From NCBI GenBank assembly GCA_003254905.1, contig QANU01094686.1:497849-561848 (forward strand): a stretch of 64,000 nt of DNA, read 5' to 3'. This DNA comes from Nissolia schottii. Lineage: Eukaryota; Streptophyta; Magnoliopsida; Fabales; Fabaceae. A model generated the notes under the pieces. It saw only the letters and a program-made list of their open reading frames with translations, did no database searches and was not told where the DNA came from. A program made the translations under genes and the position numbers. Positions within the stretch are counted from its first letter, which is position 1, and each line of letters starts with the position of its first letter. This document shows, piece after piece, positions 24,050 through 36,037 of the stretch.

Positions 24050-25220
24050 TATTGGCGTTAGGATCCCCCTTCACTTCGTTGCAGAAGTTTGTTCTTAAGT
24101 ACTACCGTGTTGCCCTCATTCAAATTAATCTCAATGGTTGGGCGGCGCTTAGGGGTTTGGACAAGTTATGTTCCTTTTGCGGTGTTCCTGCTTGCCCCCA
24201 TGTCTTCTTGAACTTGTTCTACTTAGGTAGGCATGCAGGAGGGAGTGCTGCAAAGGGTTTGGAGGGCTTGCTATCTCTAAAGTCTTGCCCAAACAAAGCC
24301 ATTTTTGCTCCCTTTAAAGAGTCTTTTCAGAGATTCAAGACTCGTTATGTAAAAGTCTTCTTTAATGAGAAGATTCGAAATGAGTTCTAGGATTCCCGTG
24401 GTGCTCCCATTTTTCCTCTCTACTGGAATAAGGATTGAGTTTTAGAAGAATGCTCCTAAGTTAGTGTTGACAGAGTATGAGGAGAAGGTAGTGAAGATGC
24501 TTGTCGAGCACTTTGATTGTGAACCCTTATCGCTATCTAAGCTTAAGAGTTCATACTTTAAAAAATATCTTGGTTAGCCTTATTTTTGTAGGCAAGATGG
24601 CTTCAAAGAACCTTGCTAGCCTCTTAGCGAAGCGCAACATTGAGGGAAACTCATTGCTCTGCTATCGTTTGTCCCCTACTAGTCATGATTCTTTGGCCAC
24701 TACTTCTGCTACTGCTGCTGGGTCAGGAGCTTTGGGAGGCCTTGGTGCTGAGCGCACCCCTATTGATGAGTCAGCTCCTTGATCTCGAAGTCTTAGGCGT
24801 CTCCGTCTCGCAAGCGTTCCTGTGTTGGCTCTTCCCATGGAAAGGGGAAAGTAGGAGATCATTTAGTGTCTTTTTAGCCTTTTCGCTTACCCTCGGGTGT
24901 CTATCTTGTCAGATCAGTTTAACCCCTGTTACTATTTTGAGAGTTTGCTGAAGAATGATGAGAAGAAAGACCTTGAGGAGGAGACGGTGGTGAAAGAGTG
25001 GGCAGAACCAAGGTTCTGTGGGGTCATGCAACTTTCTTGTTCTACCATCATGTTTGAGAAACTTTGTGCCCGTAAAAAGGCTCAGATAAAGATCCTCTCT
25101 TTAGAGGCTAAGGAGGCCCAACAAGAGGTTAAGAGGGCTCGGCGGGAGGCTCATGAGGCTCGAGAGGCCACTTTCCATGTTGAGAGGGTCGAGGGAGAGC
25201 TAGAGGAGGCTTGCTAGGGT
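24050..25220 (+). mobile_element. Gag-like transposon fossil (Transposase_28-type)
   Basis: The plus strand carries a domain of the 'putative gypsy type transposon' kind: FTSLQKFVLKYYRVALIQIN, then LNGWAALRGLDKLC, then a segment with FPLYWNKD. Further downstream (24950-25215) a strongly charged helical region rich in E, K, A and R looks like a coiled coil. This order is that of the plant gag-like proteins in retroelement-derived repeats. The copy is broken, with several breaks; no flanking LTR could be assigned. Confidence 0.5.
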
Positions 25221-25989
25221 AGAGCCCTCAAGTGCTAAGAGGGGTGCCTGAGCGCAAAAGTGGAAGGCTTGTTTTTCTGAAATTGAGTATGCCGCTACTA
25301 CATCCCAAAATCTGTTGGGTTTCTTTTTTTTCCTGGGGCCGACCGCTCCCATATTAGTGCTACTAGCCAGGTGGTGTGTCAGATATTGTTGAAGAGGAGG
25401 TTCTACCTGAACACGAGGAGCATCAAATTGAGTCGAGCAACAATTTTGCTTAGGAGGATTAGTCCCCTTTTTCATTTTATTTTACTCATAGGCTAAGTTT
25501 TCTTGTATTTGCATATTTAGGGGAACACCCTTTTTCCTTGTATTTGAGAAACATGCGCCTTTGATATTTATGAGACCTTTGGACGTTTTGCTACAAGTTC
25601 ATTTATCTCTAATATTTTTACATCCTTTATTTGTATTGCACTTACTTACTTTGATTGTATGAGAAATTTAGTTGCAAAATGATCTTTCATCGAAAGCTCT
25701 TAGCCATTCAGGCGTTCAGGTGTTAGTGGTCTTGGGGTTGGAGTTTTATTTTTTGAGCCTTAGTTGCTGATTTTTTGATCACCCCAAGCTTGCGTCCTAA
25801 TTTTCTTTTGGGTGCCATTTTTTGTTTGCTATGGCTTTTCGATGGGGAGACCCCCCCTTTGATCGACCTTAAGACCTTTGTTTGGGAAGGTAGTCCTTCC
25901 CTGTATATACAAGATGTAGAAGAATATATACATTTTATTAATAGAATAGGTTGTGTACCATTCGATATTCAGGACCATTAAAAACCCCC
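25221..25989. other. Spacer between transposon fossils
   Basis: No host gene. On the minus strand the stretch 25720-25985 is probably the non-coding 3' part of the Ty3/gypsy fossil to its right, and may include LTR sequence. I could not set its ends. Confidence 0.4.
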
Positions 25990-27343
25990 TAGGACGACCT
26001 TATTTGTGGATAGACCCTAGGTTGGGAAAAGAGTGCTCTCCTGTTGAGCTTTACAATGTAGAATTTTACATGTAAATTTTTCGGAGGTTAGTCGTACTAC
26101 AAATTTGCGGTCCTCTCATGTCTTTAGCTTATATTCCCCCTTTCCTAGGACTTCTTCTACTTAATAGGGCCCCTTTCAGTTTGGGACTAATTTTCCATGT
26201 CTAGGTGTTGGGAGTCCTGCGTCATTTCTTTGGAATACTAAGTTCCCTTTGTTAAACCTTCTGGGAATGACTTTAATAGTAGTGTTTGACGACTCTTTGT
26301 TTGAGTGCTTCTTCCCTGATATGTGTTTCTTCGCGGATCTCATTAAGTAGTTTAGTTTCTTCAGTCATCCAAGAGTGATTGCTCTCCTCTGAGTATAGGG
26401 TGAGTCGAGGGCTTTCCCCTCCAATTTCTACAGGAATCATGGTGTCTACCCCGTAGCAAAGATGAAAAGGAGACTCTCCTGTGATAGATTAAGGGATTAT
26501 GCGATACGCCTATAATTCATGATCCAAGTGCTCTAATGCTCCCTTGGATTCTTCTAGCCTTTTCTTCAACCACATGGTGAAGATAGCCTCAACTTCAATC
26601 CAATTGGTATAATAGTTGATGACGACTATGTTGAACCTCACTTGTGCATTCCCTGGGATGAATAGGCCGAGAAAGTTTATCCCCCATATGACAAAAGGCC
26701 ACAGGGCTGTTATTGATTTCAATTCTTTAGGTGGCGCAACATGGTCTTCACATTCATTTGGCATTTTTCACATTTTTTAACGTACTCTGCTGAGTCCGAG
26801 TTCATTATTGTCCAGTAGAATCCTACCCAGATTACCTTTAGCCCTAAGTTTCAGGCTCCAATGTGGCTTATACACACCCCTTCGTGGACCTCCGCTAGTG
26901 CCCTGATCTAGGCTTAGACATTTCAACAATGGCTACGATTGTCCTCTTTTATACAGTTGATTTCCAATCAACCTCCTGTCGTACGATTCTTCTGGCTCCC
27001 TTGAGTTCAGAAGGCAATGTCCCTTCTTTCGTGTACTCCTTTAATGGAGTCATCCATGTCATGCCTTATTCTATTTGTCTGACTTCTAAACCCAAGGTCT
27101 CCAAGATAAGGGTCTTGTTTTCTCAGCTTGGTGCTTGTCAGCTTAGAAAGGACATCAACTCTTATATTTTGTTCTCAAGGTATGTGATTTACATCCACCC
27201 TCTGAAATCCTTCTGCCGCTTCCAATTATTGCTGGAGTAGTGGGTCCTTGGCTAGGAAATCTCCCCGAATTTGGGAGACCACAGTTGAGAATTGTTTTGT
27301 ACCATGATTACTTGGGCTCTGATCTCCTTGGCAAGGAGTAGTC
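25990..27343 (-). mobile_element. Ty3/gypsy pol fossil (RNase H to integrase)
   Basis: Read on the minus strand, parts of a Ty3/gypsy polyprotein follow in normal order. The end of RNase H lies near 27340-27180. A linker with WMTPLKEYTKEGTLPSEL lies around 27070-27010. The integrase core is at 26764-26510 (WGINFLGLFIPGNAQVRF then YYTNWIEVEA), and integrase C-terminal sequence follows near 26450-26000. It is old and broken with many breaks. Its upstream (RT) side stops abruptly at 27343, where a different LTR begins. Confidence 0.75.
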
Positions 27344-27639
27344 TGTAACGAGTAGGAATGGGTCATAGGCCCAATAACCCAATTAGTCCAATTAGGGAAG
27401 TCTAGACTAGTATAAATAGGAGATGTGAATTGTAAAGGGGTATGGAATTTGTATTTGGTTTGATCCTACCTCTTTCTAGGATTTCTTTCTTCTATCTAGC
27501 TCTTAGTCATCTCCTTCCATAGGAAATTTTCCATCACAGTCTCTACTATTCTATTGTAGTTTACACACAAAATGCAGAAAATACCAAAAATACTTCATTA
27601 TTCTCTATAATTCTGTTCATACAATTTCACTTCGTTACA
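27344..27639 (+). mobile_element. LTR of a second retroelement
   Basis: A 296-bp LTR begins TGTAACGA and ends TCGTTACA, a perfect 8-base inverted terminus. It has a TATA box (TATAAATAGGAG) near 27411. It is followed at once by AATGGTGCTTTCATTGA, a primer-binding-site position. It lies directly against the RNase H part of the Ty3/gypsy fossil on its left, so it was inserted into that element. No matching LTR was found downstream. Confidence 0.75.
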
Positions 27640-29190
27640 AATGGTGCTTTCATTGACCACCATGCCTACCATCCATGGTGGAGACATCAACTCATCCTCC
27701 ACACATGGAAATTCAGAAAATGCAGAAAAATCAGAAGAGAAACTTCCACTATTCGATGGCGAGCACGGCTACTGGTGGATCCTTGCTTTGGAAGGCCAAA
27801 GGAGCGTCGAAATTGCAGAGGTTGCTGCAAGTTGAAGAAGGATTGTCTGGCCGCGATCTAGCTTGGTTTCGGCTATGACATCTGCGGAATCCGTCGGCAG
27901 ATTGGAGGACTTTCGAGGTAACATTTCTGTACTGTTACCAGCAAGATTTCAGATCAATGTTGCCAGAAATTGCTCAAATTGAAGTTGTAGAGTGGGAAAT
28001 TGATTAGGAAGAAATGATAGAAAAATTCAGATCAGAAGTACAGAGCCAATCAATGCTATCAAAATCAGAAGCAAAAATTCCAGCAAAGGCACAGACAAAA
28101 GTTCAAAGCAATCAAGAGGCAAAATTCAATTCAACAGCAACAGATCAAGAATTAAAAAATTCAGATCCAAAAATTCAACACCAGATGCAGAAATCAATTA
28201 TGGTAGCAGCAGAAACAAAGGAAAATCCTACCGCAACAAACCAAGAATCTAGGCAACAAGAAGAAAACCAACCTGAGATAAATCTGAGATCAGATCTAAG
28301 TGAAGGAGGGGAGGACGAACGACAGATTCCCCCATCGGAGCCACCAGATCCGTAGGTGGAAACGACATCGTGGTGGCGCAAGCAACAGCGTCAAGGGCGG
28401 AGGTGTTCGTTGAGAGAGCTGAAGCGGCATTACAGGCGGCGATGGTGAAGTCGTCGTCAACGTCGAACGACGATGTTCATGGTCACGACAACACCAAGCC
28501 CTCACCGACGACGTCGTCAGAAGCAGAAGTCACGGTGATCCACGGTGAAGTTGAGGCGATGAAGTGTGGCGTAGAGGCAGCGACGTCTGGCGGCGAGGGG
28601 AGGAAGATGAAGGGATATTTGAGCGGAGCGAATCCGACGCGGTGGCTGGCGCGACGCACGGCGACGAGCACGGGCTCCGACACAGCAGACAGAGGCAAGA
28701 CAGTAATTGTCTTCCAGGGCCGATACGCTAGGAAGAAGGCGGTGATCGTACGCGCCTTAGACAAGGGCACGCGCGACTGGCCCTACGGTCATTGCCTCGC
28801 CGCCGGGATCGAGAAAGACTCCGCCAAGAAGACCGCGGCGAAGCCTTGCGTGAAGGCCTTCGTGCAGCTCGTTGAAACTATGGCGACGATGCTGGGCATG
28901 GAGGCGACGGCAGAAGCTCGCGACGGTGGTCCCATCAGGAAGGAAAGAGAGGCAAAGGATGGCGCCAACAGGGGAGCAGACGTCACCTTGGCGTCGGTGA
29001 CCAGCGAGACCGCGAGGGTGCTGGTAGCTGCCGTGGCAACGATGGTTTTGATTGGGAGAGTAGCCACGGCCGGGGAGAGCAGACTGGCGCTGTCAGCAAC
29101 AAAAATGGAGGAATGGGGGAAGAAGGAGGCTAGGGTTTGCTTGAAGGTAGACGAAGAGATGGGTTCTTGTGGTCTCCTGGATCAGACGGT
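27640..29190 (+). mobile_element. Internal region of the LTR element, with captured eL27 segment
   Basis: This follows the LTR and primer-binding site. The first part has the gag-like start MPTIHGG and KLPLFDGE of a legume Ty3-type element, then a Gln/Lys-rich stretch (28014-28355), then a GC-rich open frame at 28370-29326. That frame contains at 28694-28873 (its residues 109-168) [51 protein letters not shown], which is the N-terminal half of cytosolic ribosomal protein eL27. The rest of the frame is Ala/Glu-rich and unrecognised, and its end runs into the neighbouring satellite. The element is broken; it appears to be a non-autonomous LTR element carrying a host-gene piece. Confidence 0.7.
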
Positions 29191-31415
29191 TCATCAAATA
29201 ATCTTACTATTTGTCAATACCATTGGGTTACCAAATTATCTCACAAATGTTTTCAACGTCACAAAGGTCATCGAAAAATACCACAATATATATAGTCGAA
29301 TTCATCATCAAATAATCTCACAATAATTTTCAATACTAACGGGTCATCGAATTATCTCACGATAATTTCAAATCACACAAATAAGAATAATTATCCCACA
29401 ATACTTTACAAGATCATACGGCTCATAAGTAATCTGACGATTATTTTCAAATCGTATCAACGAATTATCCCACAATTTGTTTTAAAGTCACAAGGATCAT
29501 CGAAAAATCTCACACTATATAGGGTTAGATGGGTCATCAAATAATCTAACAATAATTTCCAAAATCATCAGGTCATCAAATTATCTCACGAAAATTTCAA
29601 ATCACATGAATAAGAATTTTTCCACAATATTTTCTAAAGATCATACGGGTCATTAAATACTCCCACAATAATTTCCAACACCAATGGATCATCAAATTAT
29701 CCCACAAATGTTTTCAAAGTCACAAGGGTCACATATAGAGTCAAACGGGTCATCAAATAATCACACAATAATTGTCAATACTAACGAGTAATCAGATTAT
29801 CTCACATATGTTTTCAACGTCAGAAGGGTCATCGAAAAATACCACAATACATAAGGTTGTATGAGTCATCAAATAATCACACAATAATTTTCCATACTAA
29901 CGAGTCATCGAATTATCTCTCGATAATTTCAAATCACGCAAATAAAAATTATCCCACAATATTTTTCAAGATCATACGAATCATAAAGGGTCATAAAATA
30001 ATCTGACGATTATTTGCAAATCGTACCAATGAATTATACCACTATTTGTTTTAAAGTCACAAGGATCATCGAAAAATCTCACAATATATAGGGTCAAACA
30101 GGTCATCAAATAATCCCGCAATTATTTCCAATATCAATAAGTCATCAAATTATCTCACAATTTATTTTAAAGTCACAAGGATCATCGAAAAATCTCACAA
30201 TATATAGGGTCAGACAAGTCATGAAATAATCCTGTAATTATTTCCAATACCAATAAGTCATCAAATTATCCTAGAAATGTTTTCAAAGTCACAAGGTTCA
30301 TTAAAAAATCTCACAATATATATGCGGGTCATACAATAATTTTCAATGTCATCGGTGTCATCGAATTATCTCAAGATAATTTCAAATCACACGAATAAGA
30401 ATTTTCCCACAATATTTTCCAAGATTATACGGGTCATTAAATACTCCCACAATAATTTCCAACACCAATGGATCTTCAAAATCACAAGCATCATCGAACA
30501 ATTCCACAATATATAGGGTCAGATGGGTCATCAAATAATCTCACAATAATTGTCAATACCAACGGGTTATCAAATTATCCCATCCCACAAATGTTTCCAA
30601 CGTCACAAAGACCATCGAAAAATCTCACAATATATAGGGTCAAATGGGTCATCAAATAATCTCACAATAATTTCCAATACTAACATATCAATCGAATCAT
30701 TTCACGATAATTTCAAATCACACAAATAAAAATTATCCCACAATATTTTTCAAGATCATACGGGTCATAAAATAATCTGAAGATTATTTCCAAAACATAT
30801 CACTGAATTATCCCACAATTTGTTTTAAAGTCACAAGTATCATCTCATAATATATAGGGTCAGACGAGTCATCAAATAATCTCACAATTATTTCCAATAT
30901 CAACATGTCATCAAATGATCTCACAAATGTTTTCAAAGTCACAAGAGTCATCGAAAAATTTCACAATATATACAGTCAAACAAGCAGTCAAATAATCCCA
31001 CAATAATTTCCGATATCATCAGGTTATCAAATTACCTCACAATAATTTCAAATCACATGAACAAGAATCATCCCATAATATTTTCCAAGATTATACGTGT
31101 CATAAAAAAATTTGACGATTATTTTAAAATCATATGTATCAATGAATTATCCCACAAACTATTTTAAAGTCACAAGGGTCATCGAAAAATCCCACATATA
31201 GGGGTCAAACAAGTCATCAAATAATCCCACAATAATTTCTAATATCAACGAGTTATCAAGTTATCCCACAAATATTGTCAAATTCACAAGGATCATCGAA
31301 TAATCTCATAATATATAAGGTCATACGAGTCATCAAATAATCGCATAAAATTTTTTAATAACAACATGTTATCGAATTATCGCACATAATTTTTCAAAGT
31401 CACAAGAGTCATCGT
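29188..31415. repeat. Higher-order satellite with 37-40 bp modules
   Basis: A long array of drifting modules related to GGTCATCAAATTATCTCACA followed by ATNNTTTTCAAAGTCACAAG. Each module is about 37-40 bases. Three modules make a repeating block of about 113-118 bases, marked by GATCATCGAAAAATCTCACA at 30063, 30179, 30608 and 31177 (variants). Blocks with about three extra modules give longer spacings near 230 bases. The array is resumed after the MITE at 31416-31961 and fades by about 32150. Nothing in it is coding. Confidence 0.85.
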
Positions 31416-31969
31416 CATGGTTGTTAAACTCTCGAGTTAACTCGTAAACTCGTATCTAAACTCTTTTTTAGTAAATTCATACGAGTTTAAGTAAACTCTC
31501 GATTCTACTAGCGAGATTACAAGTTAAAATTCACCTACGAGTTTACGAGTTTACCTCAAAGTGTAAATTTTGTAACTTTGTTAGTTACTTACCTAACTTT
31601 GTTTATATTAGATGATACATATTGAGTTTATTTAGTTAATTTCATATATTTATCATAATTGAATTATGTTTAATTGAATTATAAAATAATACAGATACTG
31701 AATAAAGTATGACATAACGACTAAGTGTCATGCATTAAGGTGTATTTTATGATATTTCTTTCATTAATTTAATTTAAAGTTAACATTATTCAATTTCAAT
31801 TATAAATACAATATTTAATTAAGTTTAGTTTCTAATTATATTTCTTATATAACATATTTTTTTACGTATGTAAAACTCATACGAGTTTACGAGTCGAGTT
31901 TACGATTCGAGTTTGCTGAGACTCCACGAGTTTACTTAAACTCTGGAGTTTGTCAACCTTGGTCATCGT
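31408..31969. mobile_element. hAT-type MITE, copy 1
   Basis: The element at 31416-31961 (546 bp) starts CATGGTTGTTAAACTC and, read inward from its right end, CAAGGTTGACAAACTCCAG. It is flanked by a perfect 8-base duplication GTCATCGT (31408-31415 and 31962-31969), the hAT target length. The interior has several GAGTTTACGAGTTTAC-like motifs near both ends. It is inserted in the satellite and is non-coding. A second copy lies at 53663-54248. Confidence 0.92.
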
Positions 31970-32160
31970 TAAAATAACACAATATGATCATACAGATTAT
32001 CAAATTATCCTACAGTAATTTACAATACCAACAGGTAGTTGAATTATCTCATAATATCTAGAGTCTTATGAATTACCAAATATTCCAACAATAATTTTCA
32101 AGCGGAGACATTGAATTATCCCAAAACATTTAGGGTTCATGCAAGTCATAAATTAATCCA
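31970..32160. repeat. Right remainder of the satellite
   Basis: Continuation of the module pattern (ATCATACAGATTATCAAATTA, TTGAATTATCTCATAATA) after the MITE, more diverged toward its edge. Confidence 0.7.
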
Positions 32161-33433
32161 CTATAAACTAACATGCATAATGACACAAATGCATACTACA
32201 TCTCATCACAGAACAATAACATTTTTAAAGATTTCCTTAAAAACTTGTACTTCTACTCAACAATCCATATTACATGTTCTAAACACATCCGATCTCATAT
32301 ATGACAAGCATTAAGCAACATACCAGCAGATATAATGAAATGATGGAGATAACAAAAACGACGATAAGGTCAATTGAAATCATTTAGTCCTTAATTTCCA
32401 CAAGCATTCAAAAGTAAAGGCTAAGTAAAACAATGTTGTCCTTTATCTTCAACAGATTGCAATTTTGCCAACAATTGAAAACTAACCTCTATGGCGACAC
32501 ATTTAGCCAAATCTAAACTTGGTTGTGACCAGACTATTTCATCAAGATATGAAATATTTTCTGCTTCCCAAAATCACCACATATCCATGTCATTCTTCCA
32601 AAGGAACATCAGGCAATCCAAAAACACCAAGTGTGTAATAATTTTGTCGTTGAGAAGGAATATGCTGAAGAAATTATCATAAATTCCAAACATCAAACAA
32701 GTTCACATTGCGGGCAAAAAACAATCCTTGAATCTTGACTTGAAAATAAAAAATTAAGTATATGCAAATCAAGAGCATAGGGGAGGGGAGGGTGGAGTGA
32801 CCATAATGGAACGCATCATAACAGCAACCCAAACATAACCAATTAAGCAACATGTAAAAGCATGGAATGATGAATTACATCAATTAATATTCAATCTACT
32901 ACAACACTTAAAAGAGTAATCAGATTCTTTTGCAAAGATAGCTAATGTTTCATGAGGAACTCCACATCATGCTACATGTTCCTATCTTTCCCACCTCTGA
33001 GACCACATTTCCCACTGTCTAGAGTAACGATGATACTCCATAATTTTAAAAGTTTCAAGTTTTATGACTTTATCGACAATGTAGACAACAACTCAAACTA
33101 ATGATCAGGTTTAGAATTTCTGATAATTAATACAAAGCAATTTTCACTTATGGGAGTTGGGGTTGTTGGGGTCAAAAGGCAGCAGAAGATAAAATCACTA
33201 CCTAATATGAGATATACACAGAAGGCCAAGAAAACATATAATTTTTCTTTCACTTTCTGGGAAAGCAGAGCTTTAAAGTTTACACTACCAAGGGAACACC
33301 AATGAAATTGAAAAAAGAAAAAACGCATAAAGAACATATTAGATTAACCGAACAAAAGCCAGAAAGCGTAGAAACCTAAGTAATGACGGTGGATTGCAGA
33401 ATAATGAATGTGAAGAAAGAAAGAGGTTACCAA
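32161..33433. other. Intergenic sequence, no gene recognised
   Basis: AT-rich sequence. No protein domain or RNA gene is recognised on either strand. Confidence 0.5.
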
Positions 33434-33620
33434 ACAAAGATAGGGGGAAAGTGTTGTTTCCATCAACCCTTAGTATTCCTCTTTCTCACCATCATCATGC
33501 CTTCAATTGATAGGCGCACAAGGTGTGGTCTTCGCAAAAGCCATGGAATCTGTGTCTCTCCCGCCAAACCCTAATTTCACACAACCCGAATTCATTCCAC
33601 ACAATTCAACCCAATTGAGT
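33434..33620 (-). other. Possible transcript 5' end without a clear coding frame
   Basis: On the minus strand this stretch looks like the start of a plant transcript: AAATTAGGGTTTGGCGGGAG, then ATGs with only very short frames (MAFAKTTPCAPIN and MMVRKRNTKG), ending at a good donor-like site TTTG|GTAACC at 33434. It could be a non-coding RNA or the surviving first exon of a lost gene. Evidence is composition and one splice-like site only. Confidence 0.22.
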
Positions 33621-35087
33621 GAATAAAGTGAGTATTTTTTGCCACTACATTTGAAAGTAACTGGTGTCTAACCAGTTAAGCAGAATCATTCAACATTTGA
33701 AAAGAAAAAGAAAAAAAAAGTGTTTTTTTTTTCGCCCCAATATGAGTAACTGGGTACCCAGATAGAAGGAAAAAAAAAAGAGAAAGGGAATGATACTATG
33801 GAAGCAATGGAGAAACATTGCAGCGTGTAGAAATATAGGAACTGGGTAATTAATGGAGTGGACAAAATGGCGAAAACTATTTTAAAGAGGAGGTGGTGGT
33901 GATGGAATTCAATTTCTACGGTTTTGATTTTTGAATAAATTGCAATTGTCTTCGTCGATGTAAGTATATAGCCGTTGCTCTTTGACCACTAGGCTTTTCC
34001 TTTTTAACGGTATCATTAGGTTTTAAAAATAAAAAAATAAATTATTGAAGCATTTATGTTGGTCCGTTATCAGTTAACTATTGATAATTTTTTAATTAAT
34101 TTTAGAAATGCAAAGTTACGTAATAATTTTATAATAGATATTTTTTAAAAATTCAGACAATACTCACTTTAAGCTACTTAAGTTCTAGAGTTTGGCTATG
34201 ACTTTTTTAAGTAGTGTTAATTATAACGACATTCCTTAAACTTCACTAAAAATATATTTATCTTGCTCTTAAATTTTAAAATTACATACACCTCTCTTGA
34301 TTATTTATAATCCAGTGCGATGATACTCCTTATAAGTTACAAAAGCATATAAAATGACTTTAATAATCTTAATTTTATTATTTAATTGTAGGACGGTGCA
34401 ATGTTTCTGTTTTTAATAAGGGGTGACACTGTAAGAAAGGTAACTCTTGAATCTTGATACTTTAGAGATGAAAAATCAACTAAATCAATGTTTCTTAAAC
34501 CGGTAAATTTAAAATTCTACACCTATTTCTTAAATTTAAAATTTAAAAAAATAAGCACCACAACCATATCTTTCATGGACTATAACCATATCTTTTTCAT
34601 AACAAACAAAGTGTTATGATAGAGAAAATATAATACATGATATAAAGATAGAGAAAATAAAATACATGGACAAAATTAATCTTAAACAAGAAGTGTTATA
34701 ATATTAAATATTATGAAAAGTATAAGAGATAACAAAAGTGTGCGTGTAAAAAGTACATTTAGTATTTTTTTTAATCTAATCAAATAATAATTAATTTTAG
34801 ATAAATTTTTATTTAAAAAATGACATAAAAAAATAGACGTAAGGAGTAAAACGCAATAGCAATGAAAATTTTTCATTCAGCAAGTTTTAACAGTACTCAA
34901 AATTTGTCAAAGTTTGAGAGTAATTACTAAAATAATTGAAGTGATAAAACATCTTATTTATGAGTAGCATTATTTGAGAATCAATTGATAATAAATCAAA
35001 TAAAGCATTTATGAACCGAACATATAAATACAAATTCAAATGAAGATAGTACAAGAAGTTCTAGATATAAATGCTTTTGGTTTTCAG
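33621..35087. other. AT-rich intergenic sequence
   Basis: No exon is supported, apart from the MITE remnant listed separately. Confidence 0.5.
34680..34847. mobile_element. Partial Stowaway MITE, third copy
   Basis: In reverse orientation this matches the interiors of the copies at 21658 and 47397: ATAAGAGATAACAA, GTAAAAAGTACATTTAGTA, and at the end AAAAAATAGACGTAAGGAGTA, a Stowaway terminus followed by TA. The opposite end is missing or too diverged to see. Confidence 0.6.
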
Positions 35088-35195
35088 GTTGGAATAATCA
35101 TTGAAGACTTGCCCTCTGGCCCATCAACTCAAACAGTCCAATGCCTTAATGGAAGGGAAGCAAAACATGTTACTCAACACATACAAATATCATAA
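35088..35195 (+). pseudogene. Orphan terminal exon, family not recognised
   Basis: A pyrimidine-rich acceptor (TTTTGGTTTTCAG) is followed by 35 open codons and a stop: VGIIIEDLPSGPSTQTVQCL then NGREAKHVTQHIQIS. It has the codon quality and splice context of a real last exon, but no partner exon is recognisable upstream to about 33.6 kb. It may be the remains of a fragmented gene. I do not recognise the family. Confidence 0.35.
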
Positions 35196-36037
35196 TGTAT
35201 TAATGTGTGGACATGTTTTTGCGAGTAGTTAGAACTTGCAAGTGAATTAAAGTGTAGTGTTCTATGACTTTAGTAACTAAATTGACATTGAATTTAATCC
35301 CAAAAAAATAGTCACGCATAGGAAAGACTAGTTCAATTATGCTAGAGCAAGGCAAGCAAGTTCAATTGAACATAAAACTCAATATTGTTTAGAAGATTTT
35401 GCTAAGAGCATTGGTTAAGAAAACAAAGATTAAAAGGTTTGAGTTTATTAAATAATTAATACCATTGAAAACATACAAGGTTTACCTTTTCAATAAAATA
35501 AAATAAAAAGTTATTTTTGCTTTCTTAACGAAGACACTTATTACCCGAATCCTTATGTATATTGATCTATCGATTTAATATTTATATCTTTTCAAATTCC
35601 GACATAACACCCAGTCATATTAGTGAGAAAAGATTCATCATGTCCTCAATTAAACTAGAAACTAGGCCTTCTAAAAGTTGAAACATGCTTGCAGCCTTGA
35701 GCTTTTCGAGATGGGCATATATGAAACAACTTATTAAGTCCCACGTTGCTAGATGGCCTACCAAGTATTTATAAGTGTGAGACAATCCCCGTTACTTAAG
35801 CTGGCCTCTGGGGTTAAGTTAGGGCAATTCAATTCTATAATACATCTATTTCGTCTTTTTTCCTTCCACACTATCAAGAGCTCTCCTTTATCACATGCTA
35901 TTTCAAACCGGAAAATAGGAAAAAAGGAAAGAGTAAAGCAAACTTTCTTGATTATGAACATTTTCAAGGTTCACCAGTGTTATTGTCATATACACAAGCA
36001 GCAGTGCATTCTTGTTTTGCCTGATCCGACGAATACG
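35196..36037. other. Intergenic sequence and 3' flank of the Yippee-like gene
   Basis: No further gene is seen. The last part is probably the 3' untranslated region of the minus-strand Yippee-like gene. An open frame on the plus strand here overlaps its last exon and is a shadow. Confidence 0.5.

Noticed and set aside
29188-32160. CRISPR-like regular repeats
   Set aside because: The repeats are contiguous modules with drift, without unique spacers, in a plant genome. It is satellite DNA.
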